Shown here piece after piece: positions 1 to 6,408 of a stretch of DNA of 11,694 nt. The notes under the pieces are model-generated. The model did no database searches. It had not been told where the DNA came from and saw nothing but the letters and a program-made list of their open reading frames with translations. This DNA is from Oscillospiraceae bacterium (GTDB lineage Bacteria > Bacillota > Clostridia > Oscillospirales > Ruminococcaceae). The stretch is taken from the NCBI GenBank assembly GCA_014858325.1, contig RKCM01000120.1, forward strand, positions 1 to 11,694, written 5' to 3'. A program made the position numbers and the translations under genes. Positions within the stretch are counted from its first letter, which is position 1, and every line of letters begins with the position of its first letter.

Positions 1-103
1 CCCCCGGGCCGGCACCATCCCCGCCGAGGCCGGCGCCCACATCGCGGAAATCATCAAGATCATGCTGGATAAGAAGGCCAGCGGTACCGATCTGAAACTG
101 TAA
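1..103 (+). CDS. eutC: Ethanolamine ammonia-lyase small subunit EutC, C-terminal fragment
   Basis: Partial gene: only the last 33 codons are in the window, in the frame starting at base 2 and ending at TAA 101-103. EutC is the light chain of the B12-dependent lyase that splits ethanolamine into acetaldehyde and ammonia, normally inside a bacterial microcompartment. The tail reads AGTIPAEAGAHI...MLDKKASGTDLKL. This has the pattern I recall for the end of EutC in enterobacteria (GGTPPxEAxAxI...MLExKASGxxxxR), so the call rests on remembered family similarity over a short stretch. The next start is 20 bp downstream and begins as eutL, which follows eutC directly in many Firmicute eut operons and strongly supports the call. 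The rest of the gene lies off the left edge. Confidence 0.8.
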   Translation, partial: PRAGTIPAEAGAHIAEIIKIMLDKKASGTDLKL

Positions 104-123
104 GAGCAGGGAGGAAAATCAAT

Positions 124-1998
124 ATGAAACGCGATCCGTTGCCCGCACATGTACTGGCGACTCGCATTATCCCCAACGTGGCTCCCGACATGGCGAAGGA
201 GCTGGGCCTGACCCCTGACCAGAAGTCCCTGGCCATCGTTACTGCCGACAGCGACGATGTGACCTACACCGCCCTGGACGAGGCCACCAAGAAGGCCGAC
301 TGCAAGGTTGTCTACGCCAAGAGCTTCTACGCCGGCGCCGCCAACGCCAACACCAAGCTGGCCGGCGAGATCATCGGCATCCTGGCCGCGTGGTGCAACG
401 CCCGCATCATGGTCAATGTCACCCAGGGCACCCTGCGCAACCTGCGCATCCAGCTCTTCACCCACATGGAGAGCCTGCCCATCTCCTACTTTGACACCCA
501 CCCCCACGGCGATATCATGTCCGTGTACACCAACGATGTGGACACCCTGCGCCAGATGCTGAGCCAGAGCATCCCTCAGCTCATTTCCAGCGCCATCACC
601 ATCGTATCCGTGCTGGTGAGCATGTGCCTGCTGGACATCCGCCTTACCGGCGTCACCCTGCTCTGCGTGGCCCTGATGCTCTGGACCACCAAAAAGATCA
701 CCGCCCAGTCCGGCAAGTATTTCATTGCCCAGCAGCGGGACCTGGGCAAGCTGAACGGCTACATTGAGGAAATGATGGAGGGCCAGAAGGTCGTCAAGGT
801 GTTTACCCACGAGCAGAAAGCGCTGGCCGGTTTCCGCGAGGCCAACGACAAGCTGAAAGAAAGCGCCAAGCAGGCCAACCGCTTTGCCAACATCATCATG
901 CCCGTCACCGCCCAGCTGGGCAACATCAGCTACGCCATCTGCGCCGTCGTCGGTGCCGCGCTGGCCGTGGGCCACGTGGGCGGCATCACGCTGGGCACCG
1001 TCATGGCTTTCCTTGCCCTGAACAAGAGCTTCAATATGCCCATCAGTCAGGTGTCCATGCAGGCCAACAGCGTCATCATGGCGCTGGCCGGTGCCGAGCG
1101 CATCTTCAAGATGATGGACGAGCCCAGCGAAAAGGACGAGGGCTACGTCACCCTCGTCAACGCCAAGTACGACAAAAACGATCAGCTGGTGGAGACGGCG
1201 GAGCGCACCGGCCTCTGGGCCTGGAAGCACCCCCACCACGACGGCACCACCACCTACCACAAGCTGGCGGGTGACATCACCTTCACCGATGTGGACTTCG
1301 GCTATGTGGAGGGCAAAACCGTTCTCCACGGCATCAACCTCTACGGCCGCCCGGGCCAGAAGATCGCCTTCGTCGGCTCCACGGGTGCCGGCAAGACCAC
1401 CATCACCAACCTCATCAACCGCTTTTACGACATTCAGGAGGGCAAGATCCGCTACGACGGCATCAACATCCAGAAGATCAAAAAAGCCGACCTCCGCCGC
1501 TCGCTGGGCATCGTGCTGCAGGACACCCACCTGTTCACCGGCACCGTGATGGAGAACATCCGCTACGGCCGTCTGGACGCTTCCGACGAGGAGTGCATCG
1601 CCGCTGCCCGGCTCGCCAACGCCGACGGCTTCATCCGGCGCCTGCCCGACGGCTACAACACCATGCTGACGGGCGACGGCGCCAACCTCTCGCAGGGCCA
1701 GCGCCAGCTGCTGGCCATTGCCCGGGCCGCTGTGGCGGACCCCCCGGTGCTGATTCTGGACGAAGCCACCTCCTCCATCGACACCCGCACCGAGGCGCTG
1801 GTGCAGCGGGGCATGGACGGCCTGATGTATGGCCGCACCAGCTTCGTCATCGCCCACCGCCTTTCCACCGTCCGCAATGCGGACTGCATCGTGGTGCTGG
1901 AGCAGGGCCGCATCATCGAGCGCGGCAGCCACGACGAGCTGATTGCCAAGAAGGGCAAGTATTACCAGCTCTACACCGGCAACCTGGCCGAAGAATAA
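124..1998 (+). CDS. In-frame chimera: EutL N-terminus fused to a truncated ABC half-transporter
   Basis: This 624-residue frame starts at ATG 124, with GGGAGG nine bases upstream. Residues 1 to about 87 are the start of the shell protein EutL: SLAIVTADSDDVTY, LDEATKKA, VVYAKSFYAGAA and AGEII match E. coli EutL blocks in order. From about residue 88 the protein is an ABC exporter half-transporter: RIMVNVTQGTLRNLR and YFDTHPHGDIMSVYTND of the first cytoplasmic loop, membrane spans near 151-190 and 256-305, and a long linker (340-385). The nucleotide-binding domain then has Walker A GSTGAGKTT (418-426), Q-loop Q466, signature NLSQGQ (521-526), Walker B with D546-E547 and H-loop H578. The usual first 130-150 residues of such a transporter, with TM1 and TM2, are missing, as are the rest of EutL and any partner subunit. 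Transport is therefore unlikely to be normal. The ATPase part looks intact. A true fusion, a deletion scar or an assembly chimera are all possible. Confidence 0.85.
   Translation: MKRDPLPAHVLATRIIPNVAPDMAKELGLTPDQKSLAIVTADSDDVTYTALDEATKKADCKVVYAKSFYAGAANANTKLAGEIIGILAAWCNARIMVNVTQGTLRNLRIQLFTHMESLPISYFDTHPHGDIMSVYTNDVDTLRQMLSQSIPQLISSAITIVSVLVSMCLLDIRLTGVTLLCVALMLWTTKKITAQSGKYFIAQQRDLGKLNGYIEEMMEGQKVVKVFTHEQKALAGFREANDKLKESAKQANRFANIIMPVTAQLGNISYAICAVVGAALAVGHVGGITLGTVMAFLALNKSFNMPISQVSMQANSVIMALAGAERIFKMMDEPSEKDEGYVTLVNAKYDKNDQLVETAERTGLWAWKHPHHDGTTTYHKLAGDITFTDVDFGYVEGKTVLHGINLYGRPGQKIAFVGSTGAGKTTITNLINRFYDIQEGKIRYDGINIQKIKKADLRRSLGIVLQDTHLFTGTVMENIRYGRLDASDEECIAAARLANADGFIRRLPDGYNTMLTGDGANLSQGQRQLLAIARAAVADPPVLILDEATSSIDTRTEALVQRGMDGLMYGRTSFVIAHRLSTVRNADCIVVLEQGRIIERGSHDELIAKKGKYYQLYTGNLAEE
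370..390 (+). other. Junction between eutL and ABC transporter sequence
   Basis: The change of family falls within residues 83-89 (IIGILAA) of the 124-1998 frame. EutL proteins continue here with a glycine-proline segment, whereas the ABC family has the end of TM2 leading into CNARIMVN. The bases around 376-386 (GGCATCCTGGC) encode GILA, which both families could carry, so a short stretch of microhomology may have served as the crossover. There is no frameshift, stop codon or insertion sequence at the joint. Confidence 0.7.
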
Positions 1999-2011
1999 AT
2001 ACAGGCAGTGC

Positions 2012-2048
2012 AAAAGCCGAGGTTCTCAACAGAGAGCCTCGGCTTTTT
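2012..2048. terminator. Bidirectional rho-independent terminator between convergent genes
   Basis: An almost perfect hairpin: AAAAGCCGAGG at 2012-2022 pairs with CCTCGGCTTTT at 2037-2047, and the stem continues inward through TTCTC/GAGAG with one G-T pair to a four-base loop AACA. It is followed by T residues on the + strand and by a shorter T run on the - strand. It sits 14 bp after the ABC stop codon and 5 bp before the stop codon of the convergent LuxR-type gene, so it probably ends both transcripts. Confidence 0.9.
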
Positions 2049-2052
2049 GCTT

Positions 2053-4455
2053 TTATAACAGATTCAATTTTCGGGCGGCCTCGATGGCCTCAGTCTTGTT
2101 GTTGACGCCCAGCTTGCGGTACGCCTGCTCCGACTGGTACTTGACGCTGCGCTCGCTGAGGCCCAGTTTCTGGGCGATCTCGCCCCGGGTCAGGCCCTTG
2201 GACTGCAGCCGCAGCACCGAGAGGCTCTTATCCGTGAGCTCCACCGCACTCGGGGGAAGCGGGTCGTGGACGGCAAGGTACTCGGGGTAGAGCCTTGCCA
2301 TTTTGGTCGTCTTCTGCACCACCCGGGTCCAGAACTCCTTCGATACGCCTTCCGGGCGGCCCAGCTCCTTGAGCAGGGGCAGCAGCGCCGCGCCCTCCCG
2401 GCTGAACAGCCGGACGAACTCGTACTCCTGTGCCCGGCGGAGCGCATCGGTGAGCTGCGCCCGCCAGGCCTCGTCGCCGATGCGGCGGCGGACGATGGCC
2501 CCGAGGACGTTGGATTCCATCTGCAGCCAAGGGCGGTTTTCCATGTTGGCGTAGCTGTGCAGGCGGGCCAGCAGCTGCGCGGCCCTGTCGTACCGCTGCT
2601 GGGCCACGTAGACCCGGATGCGGGTGTTGTAGCGGTATCGCTCCAGCACGTTGAAGCGCACTTCCTCGGGGGGTTCCCGCTTCATCCAGAGGGTGGCGTC
2701 CTCCACCCGCCCGGCCCAGAGCAGCATCCGGCACTGCATGGCATGGATGTTCTGCACGATGCGCCGCGCCCCCCGCTGGCGGGCTTTTTCCTCGATCTCC
2801 TGCAGGGTCTTGCGGCAGTCGGCCAGGTGGCCGGTCAGCAGATAATACCGGGCCAGCAGCGCCGCGCCCACATACTGCAGCTCAAATTTGCCGCCGTCAA
2901 GGTTTTCCATCAAACCCCGGTTGATGAGCTCCAGCACCTGATAGTCGTCGTCGCCTTTTTCCAGGCGGCTCTCGGCCAGCCCCAGCGTTACCAGCCCCTT
3001 GGCATAGGGGCCCAGTACGGCCCCGGCGTGCTTTTCCAGCCGCGCGGCCACCGCGGTGTCCTCCCGCGTCCAGTCGCAGAAATCCTTGCTGCCGTTGATG
3101 AGGGACGGCTGGCCGCTGGTGACGGAAAAGGCAGGCAGCTCCAGCTGGTCCCGGGCGATCTTTTCTTCCGCGTCCGCCAGCACATCCAGCAAGTCGGCGA
3201 TGCCCCGGTGGGGCAGGCTGATGTCCAGATAGATCTGCCAGCTCTCGGCCCGCCGCTGCTCCTCCGGGTCGGTGTGGGTCTCCCGGTACTGCCGCAAAAT
3301 GCCGTACCAACGCTCGCTCTCGGTGGCATTGAGGGCCAGCGAGTGGAGCATGCTCAGTGCGCCGATGAGGTCGGGGCTTTCCTTCACCTCGTCCTCGGGC
3401 AGCGCCAGATAGGCCGGGGCCAGCTCGTAGTAGTAGCCGCCGCCGGGGCAGCGCCGGGCGTTCTCGATGAGGAGGGCCCGCAGCCGTTCGGGGCAGCGGG
3501 CCTTCTGGTACAGGGCCAGCGCCCGGGGAAAATCCCCTTCGTCTTCGCTGATCTTGCCTGCGCGGCGGCACAGGTCGGCCTGCTGGGTGCGGTCGTAGGT
3601 CTTCTCGAGCCGCAGCTGCATACTGTGGATGACGCCGGGGCGGAGGATATACATTCCCTCCCGCATCGAGAAGAGGTTGCCCGTTTCTGCCGCCCGGCTC
3701 AGCACCTGATTGACGTCTTTGCGGCCTGTCAGCGCTTCGGCCTGCGCCAGCGTGAAGTGCTGCAGCACCGAGAGCTGCATCAGCACGGCCCGGATCTCCT
3801 CCGGCCAGTTGTCGTAGATGGCGTGGTTGAGGTACTCGTAGAACTTCCGGGTCAGCTCATCCATCAGCGCGTCGGTGTAGCTCTGCCCCCGGGACATCTC
3901 CATGGCCAGCAGCCGGGCGGCAAAGGGGTTGCCCTCCACCAGCGGCACCACCCGCTCTTCCATGAGCCGATGGGGCAGCTGGACGCCCCAGCCCAGATAA
4001 AGCTGTTTGATCTCCGCGCCGGAGAGCCAGAGGTCCTCTTCCGGGATGATGCGCAGCCTGCCCCGCACATAGGGTCTGGTCAGCCAGGTGGGCAGCGGGC
4101 AGCGGCCCGCCATCACCAGCCAGACCCCCGGGACATCCAGCAGACGCAGGACCTCCTGCTGCACATCGTCGGCCTGCGCAAGGGCCAGATCGTCGATGAC
4201 AACGTTCAGCTCTCCTTCCGGGCCGGGAACGGGCAGGTTTTGCAGCTGGGCTGCCGTCAGGTCCTTGGCCGAGAACCAGAAGCTTTTTCTGCGGCGGAAA
4301 AGGCGGCGCAGAAGCTCCGTCTTCCCGTAGCCGGTGGCACCGTAGAGGTAGATGTTCTGCCGGTCTCTGCCGGCCATGCGCAGCTTGTCCCACGCTGCCT
4401 TGGGGTAAATGTAGGCGGTCGGATTCGTGAAATCGAATGGTCTGTGTTCTGTCAT
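2053..4455 (-). CDS. LAL/MalT-like ATPase transcriptional regulator with LuxR-type HTH
   Basis: An 800-residue cytoplasmic regulator. Near the N-terminus is a P-loop, GATGYGKTE (residues 39-47), with a Walker B-like strand VVIDD (85-89), giving a STAND-type ATPase domain like that of MalT. The middle (about 300-650) is helical and TPR-like, rich in alanine, leucine and arginine. The last 60 or so residues form a GerE/LuxR helix-turn-helix: LTRGEIAQKLGLSERSVK followed by YRKLGVNNKTEAIE. Proteins of this type bind a small inducer and ATP, oligomerise, and activate nearby promoters; the inducer and targets here are unknown. I chose ATG 4453-4455 because GAGGGGG lies eight bases upstream; an in-frame TTG at 4498-4500 has no such site. 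It has its own promoter with an operator-like palindrome cluster, suggesting autoregulation. Family confident, role not. Confidence 0.88.
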   Translation of the reverse strand: MTEHRPFDFTNPTAYIYPKAAWDKLRMAGRDRQNIYLYGATGYGKTELLRRLFRRRKSFWFSAKDLTAAQLQNLPVPGPEGELNVVIDDLALAQADDVQQEVLRLLDVPGVWLVMAGRCPLPTWLTRPYVRGRLRIIPEEDLWLSGAEIKQLYLGWGVQLPHRLMEERVVPLVEGNPFAARLLAMEMSRGQSYTDALMDELTRKFYEYLNHAIYDNWPEEIRAVLMQLSVLQHFTLAQAEALTGRKDVNQVLSRAAETGNLFSMREGMYILRPGVIHSMQLRLEKTYDRTQQADLCRRAGKISEDEGDFPRALALYQKARCPERLRALLIENARRCPGGGYYYELAPAYLALPEDEVKESPDLIGALSMLHSLALNATESERWYGILRQYRETHTDPEEQRRAESWQIYLDISLPHRGIADLLDVLADAEEKIARDQLELPAFSVTSGQPSLINGSKDFCDWTREDTAVAARLEKHAGAVLGPYAKGLVTLGLAESRLEKGDDDYQVLELINRGLMENLDGGKFELQYVGAALLARYYLLTGHLADCRKTLQEIEEKARQRGARRIVQNIHAMQCRMLLWAGRVEDATLWMKREPPEEVRFNVLERYRYNTRIRVYVAQQRYDRAAQLLARLHSYANMENRPWLQMESNVLGAIVRRRIGDEAWRAQLTDALRRAQEYEFVRLFSREGAALLPLLKELGRPEGVSKEFWTRVVQKTTKMARLYPEYLAVHDPLPPSAVELTDKSLSVLRLQSKGLTRGEIAQKLGLSERSVKYQSEQAYRKLGVNNKTEAIEAARKLNLL

Positions 4456-4565
4456 GGATATTGCCCCCTCGTGGAGCGTTCCTTCCTTAAATTCCCGCAA
4501 ACTAAAAAATTAGACGCTTTTGCCTGCGGCTTACCGCGCAGGGCTTTGGGGGAGTTTTCCCTCCT

Positions 4566-4586
4566 GTCCATCGAATGGACCCATTC
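4566..4586 (-). promoter_or_regulatory. Overlapping palindromes at the predicted start site (candidate operator)
   Basis: Two perfect inverted repeats share a central arm. GTCCAT (4566-4571) and ATGGAC (4575-4580) are separated by 3 bp; GAATGG (4573-4578) and CCATTC (4581-4586) are separated by 2 bp. Together they make three alternating ATGG-type half sites overlapping the predicted transcription start, just downstream of the -10 box. That position suits a repressor or autoregulation. Protein binding is inferred from symmetry alone. Confidence 0.45.
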
Positions 4587-4591
4587 TATTT

Positions 4592-4620
4592 ATTATACGC
4601 CCTCCCGGGCCGGGACGCAA
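4592..4620 (-). promoter_or_regulatory. Sigma-70-type promoter of the LuxR-type regulator gene
   Basis: Reading the - strand, a consensus -10 TATAAT (4597-4592) is preceded at exactly 17 bp by TTGCGT (4620-4615), half-matching the -35 consensus. Transcription would start near 4585, leaving a leader of about 130 bases before the ATG at 4455. The spacer is very GC-rich, in contrast with the AT-rich -10. Confidence 0.65.
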
Positions 4621-4655
4621 ATGGTTTGACCGTTTTTCGAGCCAGTTTTCACATT

Positions 4656-5591
4656 TTATCGGCGCAGAACGGCCTCCAGCGCGGCTTTATCCAGCCCCTC
4701 ACCGATGACGATGAGCACCTGCTGGCCGCTTGCCAGCGGGCGGACCGTGAGCCCCTCGGCGGTGGCGTTCAGCTCGTACCATTGGCCCGCTTCCTCCACA
4801 AAGCCCTTCACCCGCAGCACCCGCCCGCAGCCGGAAGCCGTGAAGAGCGCCGGGATGTTGGCCTCCAGTTTTGCTTTGGGAAGATCCAGCTCCAGAAAAT
4901 ACGCAGAGGAAAAAGCTTCGTGCTCATCAAAGGGCAGCTTTTCGCAGCTGGCCTGCCGCATCCCACAGGAAGCAATGCGGGCAAAATCCTCCTCGGTGAG
5001 GGCGTCCCAATCCTTGGCCAGCACGTCCCCCTCCCCCAGCGTCCGGCTGCACCGGCAGTTTTGCAAAGCCGCCTTCAGGTGGGCGACGGCGGCGGCAGAC
5101 CGGGCCTCCCCGGCCAGCTGGGTGCGGCTGAGCACCACCAGCCCCGCGTTGGCGCACTCGGACGCAAGGAGGTACTCCGCCTGAGGGGAAAGCGTCTGGG
5201 GCAGCAGCGCGTCCACAATGGCGATGACGCTGCCCAGCCGATACCAGCGGTCCAGCGGGTCGTCCCGCAGCACATCAAAAAACTCGTCCACATCAAAAAT
5301 GCCGCTGGGCTCCACCAGCACCCGGGTAAAGCCCCGCATGGCCATGGAGATGAGCTTGGTGCGCATCCGTCGCTGATGGGTGTCGCAGTCGCACCCGCCG
5401 CTGATGGTCTCCAGCTCGGCCCCCTCGGCCAGCAGGTCCTGCACCAGCATGGCGTCCACATTCACCGCGCCGAAGTCGTTTTCGAGGATGCAGAGCTTCT
5501 CCCCCTTTGCCAGCAGATACCGGGCATACCGCCGCAGAAACGTCGTCTTGCCCGCCCCCAGAAACCCTGTGATGAGGTCTACCTGTACCAT
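4656..5591 (-). CDS. COG0523/CobW-type GTPase, putative metallochaperone
   Basis: A 311-residue G3E-family GTPase, the usual length (E. coli YjiA is about 318). Family members use GTP hydrolysis to hand metal ions, often zinc, cobalt or nickel, to target proteins in the cytoplasm. Visible motifs are Walker A GFLGAGKTT (9-17), ENDFGAVNVD (37-46), EPSG (94-97) and a CobW C-terminal region (about 225-311). The family's CxCC metal motif is altered to CDCD (67-70), with the last cysteine replaced by aspartate. The base-recognition NKxD is degenerate, SRTQ (155-158), as is common in COG0523. The ATG at 5589-5591 has GGGAGG eight bases upstream and its own promoter. The next gene upstream is a zinc-dependent carbonic anhydrase, so zinc supply is a reasonable guess, but the metal cannot be read from sequence. 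No clear terminator follows it. Confidence 0.88.
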   Translation of the reverse strand: MVQVDLITGFLGAGKTTFLRRYARYLLAKGEKLCILENDFGAVNVDAMLVQDLLAEGAELETISGGCDCDTHQRRMRTKLISMAMRGFTRVLVEPSGIFDVDEFFDVLRDDPLDRWYRLGSVIAIVDALLPQTLSPQAEYLLASECANAGLVVLSRTQLAGEARSAAAVAHLKAALQNCRCSRTLGEGDVLAKDWDALTEEDFARIASCGMRQASCEKLPFDEHEAFSSAYFLELDLPKAKLEANIPALFTASGCGRVLRVKGFVEEAGQWYELNATAEGLTVRPLASGQQVLIVIGEGLDKAALEAVLRR

Positions 5592-5622
5592 ACGCTTTTC
5601 CTCCCGTTGTGTTGTCAGGGTC

Positions 5623-5651
5623 AGTATAGTCTAAATGAGCAGAAAAAACAA
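5623..5651 (-). promoter_or_regulatory. Promoter of the COG0523 GTPase gene
   Basis: On the - strand, TATACT (5628-5623) lies 17 bp downstream of TTGTTT (5651-5646). Transcription would start about 25-30 bases before the ATG at 5591. The TTG of the -35 box is the last part of the dispersed-type repeat at 5649-5701, so the repeat contributes to the promoter. Confidence 0.6.
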
Positions 5652-5701
5652 CCTCTCCGTCTCGCTAACGCTCGCCAGCTCCCCTACAAAGGGGAGCCAA
5701 G
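5649..5701. repeat. Short palindromic intergenic repeat (REP-like)
   Basis: It contains a 7-bp perfect hairpin, GCTCCCC (5678-5684) with GGGGAGC (5691-5697) around a TACAAA loop, flanked by CTCTCCGTCTCGCTAACGC and CCAAG. From memory, this layout (AACCTCTCxGTC..., CAGCTCCCC...GGGGAGCCAAG) is a common dispersed intergenic element in Faecalibacterium and relatives. Only one copy is in this window, so its repetitiveness cannot be shown here. Confidence 0.6.
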
Positions 5702-5713
5702 TTTTGCAGATGC

Positions 5714-5751
5714 AAAAAATGGGCTGACCCACTGCAGGGACAGTCCATTTT
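5714..5751 (-). terminator. Rho-independent terminator of the carbonic anhydrase gene
   Basis: Read on the - strand, AAAATGG (5751-5745) pairs with CCATTTT (5723-5717). The stem continues inward, after a mismatch, with CTG/CAG and CCC/GGG to a short loop. Six T residues (5719-5714) follow. It begins 11 bp after the stop codon of the carbonic anhydrase. A T run on the other side means it could also work on the + strand. Confidence 0.85.
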
Positions 5752-5762
5752 GCTGCATATTC

Positions 5763-6335
5763 TTACAAAAACTCCACGCTGCCGTCTTCGATGTGGTACA
5801 TCGCGCCGACGACGCGCAGGCCCGTTTCCTCCTCGATGTGGTGGATGCACAAGCTCTTCTCGATCTCCTGCACGCTGTGCTGCACGTTCAGGCAGCTGGC
5901 CTTGTAGGGGTCGGTCTCCTCGCCGATGGCCTTTTTGATCTCATCGGTGATGTACTTGATGTAGCCGCCGGGCTCGTGGTGGATGGCGGCATCCACCGCG
6001 CCGCAATGGGTGTGGCCCAGCACCACCACCAGCCGGCACCCCAGGTGTCCGGCGGCGTACTCGATGCTGCCCAGCTGGTGGTCGTCGATGATGTTGCCCG
6101 CCAGCCGGATGACGAACAGCTCGCCGATGCCCGCCGAGAAGATGCTCTCGGGGATGACGCGGCTGTCCGAGCAGGTGACGATGATGGCATAGGGCGATTG
6201 GCCCTTTGCCCAGCTGGCATGCCGGGCGCGGCGGGAGATATCGCCCGAGGCGCTCTCGGCGTTGAGATATTTCAGGTTGCCGGCCGCCAGCTTGTAGATG
6301 GCGTCGGCAGCGGTGCAGACGGGCGTTTGGCTCAT
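5763..6335 (-). CDS. Beta-class carbonic anhydrase
   Basis: A 190-residue cytoplasmic zinc enzyme that interconverts CO2 and bicarbonate. The zinc ligands of the beta class are all visible: C55 and the D57-R59 dyad in TCSDSR, and H108 and C111 in GHTHCGAV. Other landmarks are RLAGNIID and GSIEYAA. The length suits the short bacterial beta class, and no signal peptide is seen. I chose ATG 6333-6335 because GGAGG lies eight bases upstream; the longer frame to 6377 has no such site and would begin inside a terminator-like hairpin. It follows the citrate symporter by 73 bp, with that hairpin in between and no obvious promoter. It may therefore be made by read-through of the symporter transcript. 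Its bicarbonate could feed carboxylation reactions, but this is inference. Confidence 0.95.
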   Translation of the reverse strand: MSQTPVCTAADAIYKLAAGNLKYLNAESASGDISRRARHASWAKGQSPYAIIVTCSDSRVIPESIFSAGIGELFVIRLAGNIIDDHQLGSIEYAAGHLGCRLVVVLGHTHCGAVDAAIHHEPGGYIKYITDEIKKAIGEETDPYKASCLNVQHSVQEIEKSLCIHHIEEETGLRVVGAMYHIEDGSVEFL

Positions 6336-6355
6336 GACTGCGGCCTCCTTTTTCC

Positions 6356-6396
6356 AAAAACCGCCCGGCGGTTCCAAGGCGGAATCAACCGGGCGG
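6356..6396 (-). terminator. Terminator-like hairpin between the citrate symporter and carbonic anhydrase genes
   Basis: On the - strand, an 8-bp perfect stem, CCGCCCGG (6396-6389) with CCGGGCGG (6368-6361), encloses a 20-base loop and is followed by TTTTT (6360-6356). It lies 12 bp after the symporter stop codon and only 7-8 bp before the carbonic anhydrase ribosome-binding site (6344-6348). It may end most symporter transcripts or cap and stabilise their 3' ends. Confidence 0.8.
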
Positions 6397-6408
6397 CGAA
6401 TGGGGAAC

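Noticed and set aside
4498..4500. In-frame TTG as an upstream start for the LuxR-type gene (15 residues longer)
   Set aside because: No ribosome-binding site precedes it, whereas ATG 4453-4455 has GAGGGGG at normal spacing.
4504..4542. Possible attenuator in the LuxR-type gene leader: a CCTGCG/CGCAGG stem followed by six T residues on the - strand
   Set aside because: The T run is 13 bases beyond the stem, too far for an intrinsic terminator, and the stem is only six pairs with an eight-base loop.
2266..4629. A 787-codon open frame on the + strand opposite the LuxR-type gene
   Set aside because: Its product is low-complexity, rich in H, Q, P, G and L, with no family motifs. It is the usual mirror frame of a GC-rich gene whose real product (P-loop plus LuxR helix-turn-helix) is on the - strand.
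4456..4655. A terminator for the GTPase gene in the gap before the LuxR-type gene
   Set aside because: No stem with a following T run was found near the GTPase stop codon, so read-through into the LuxR-type gene cannot be excluded.
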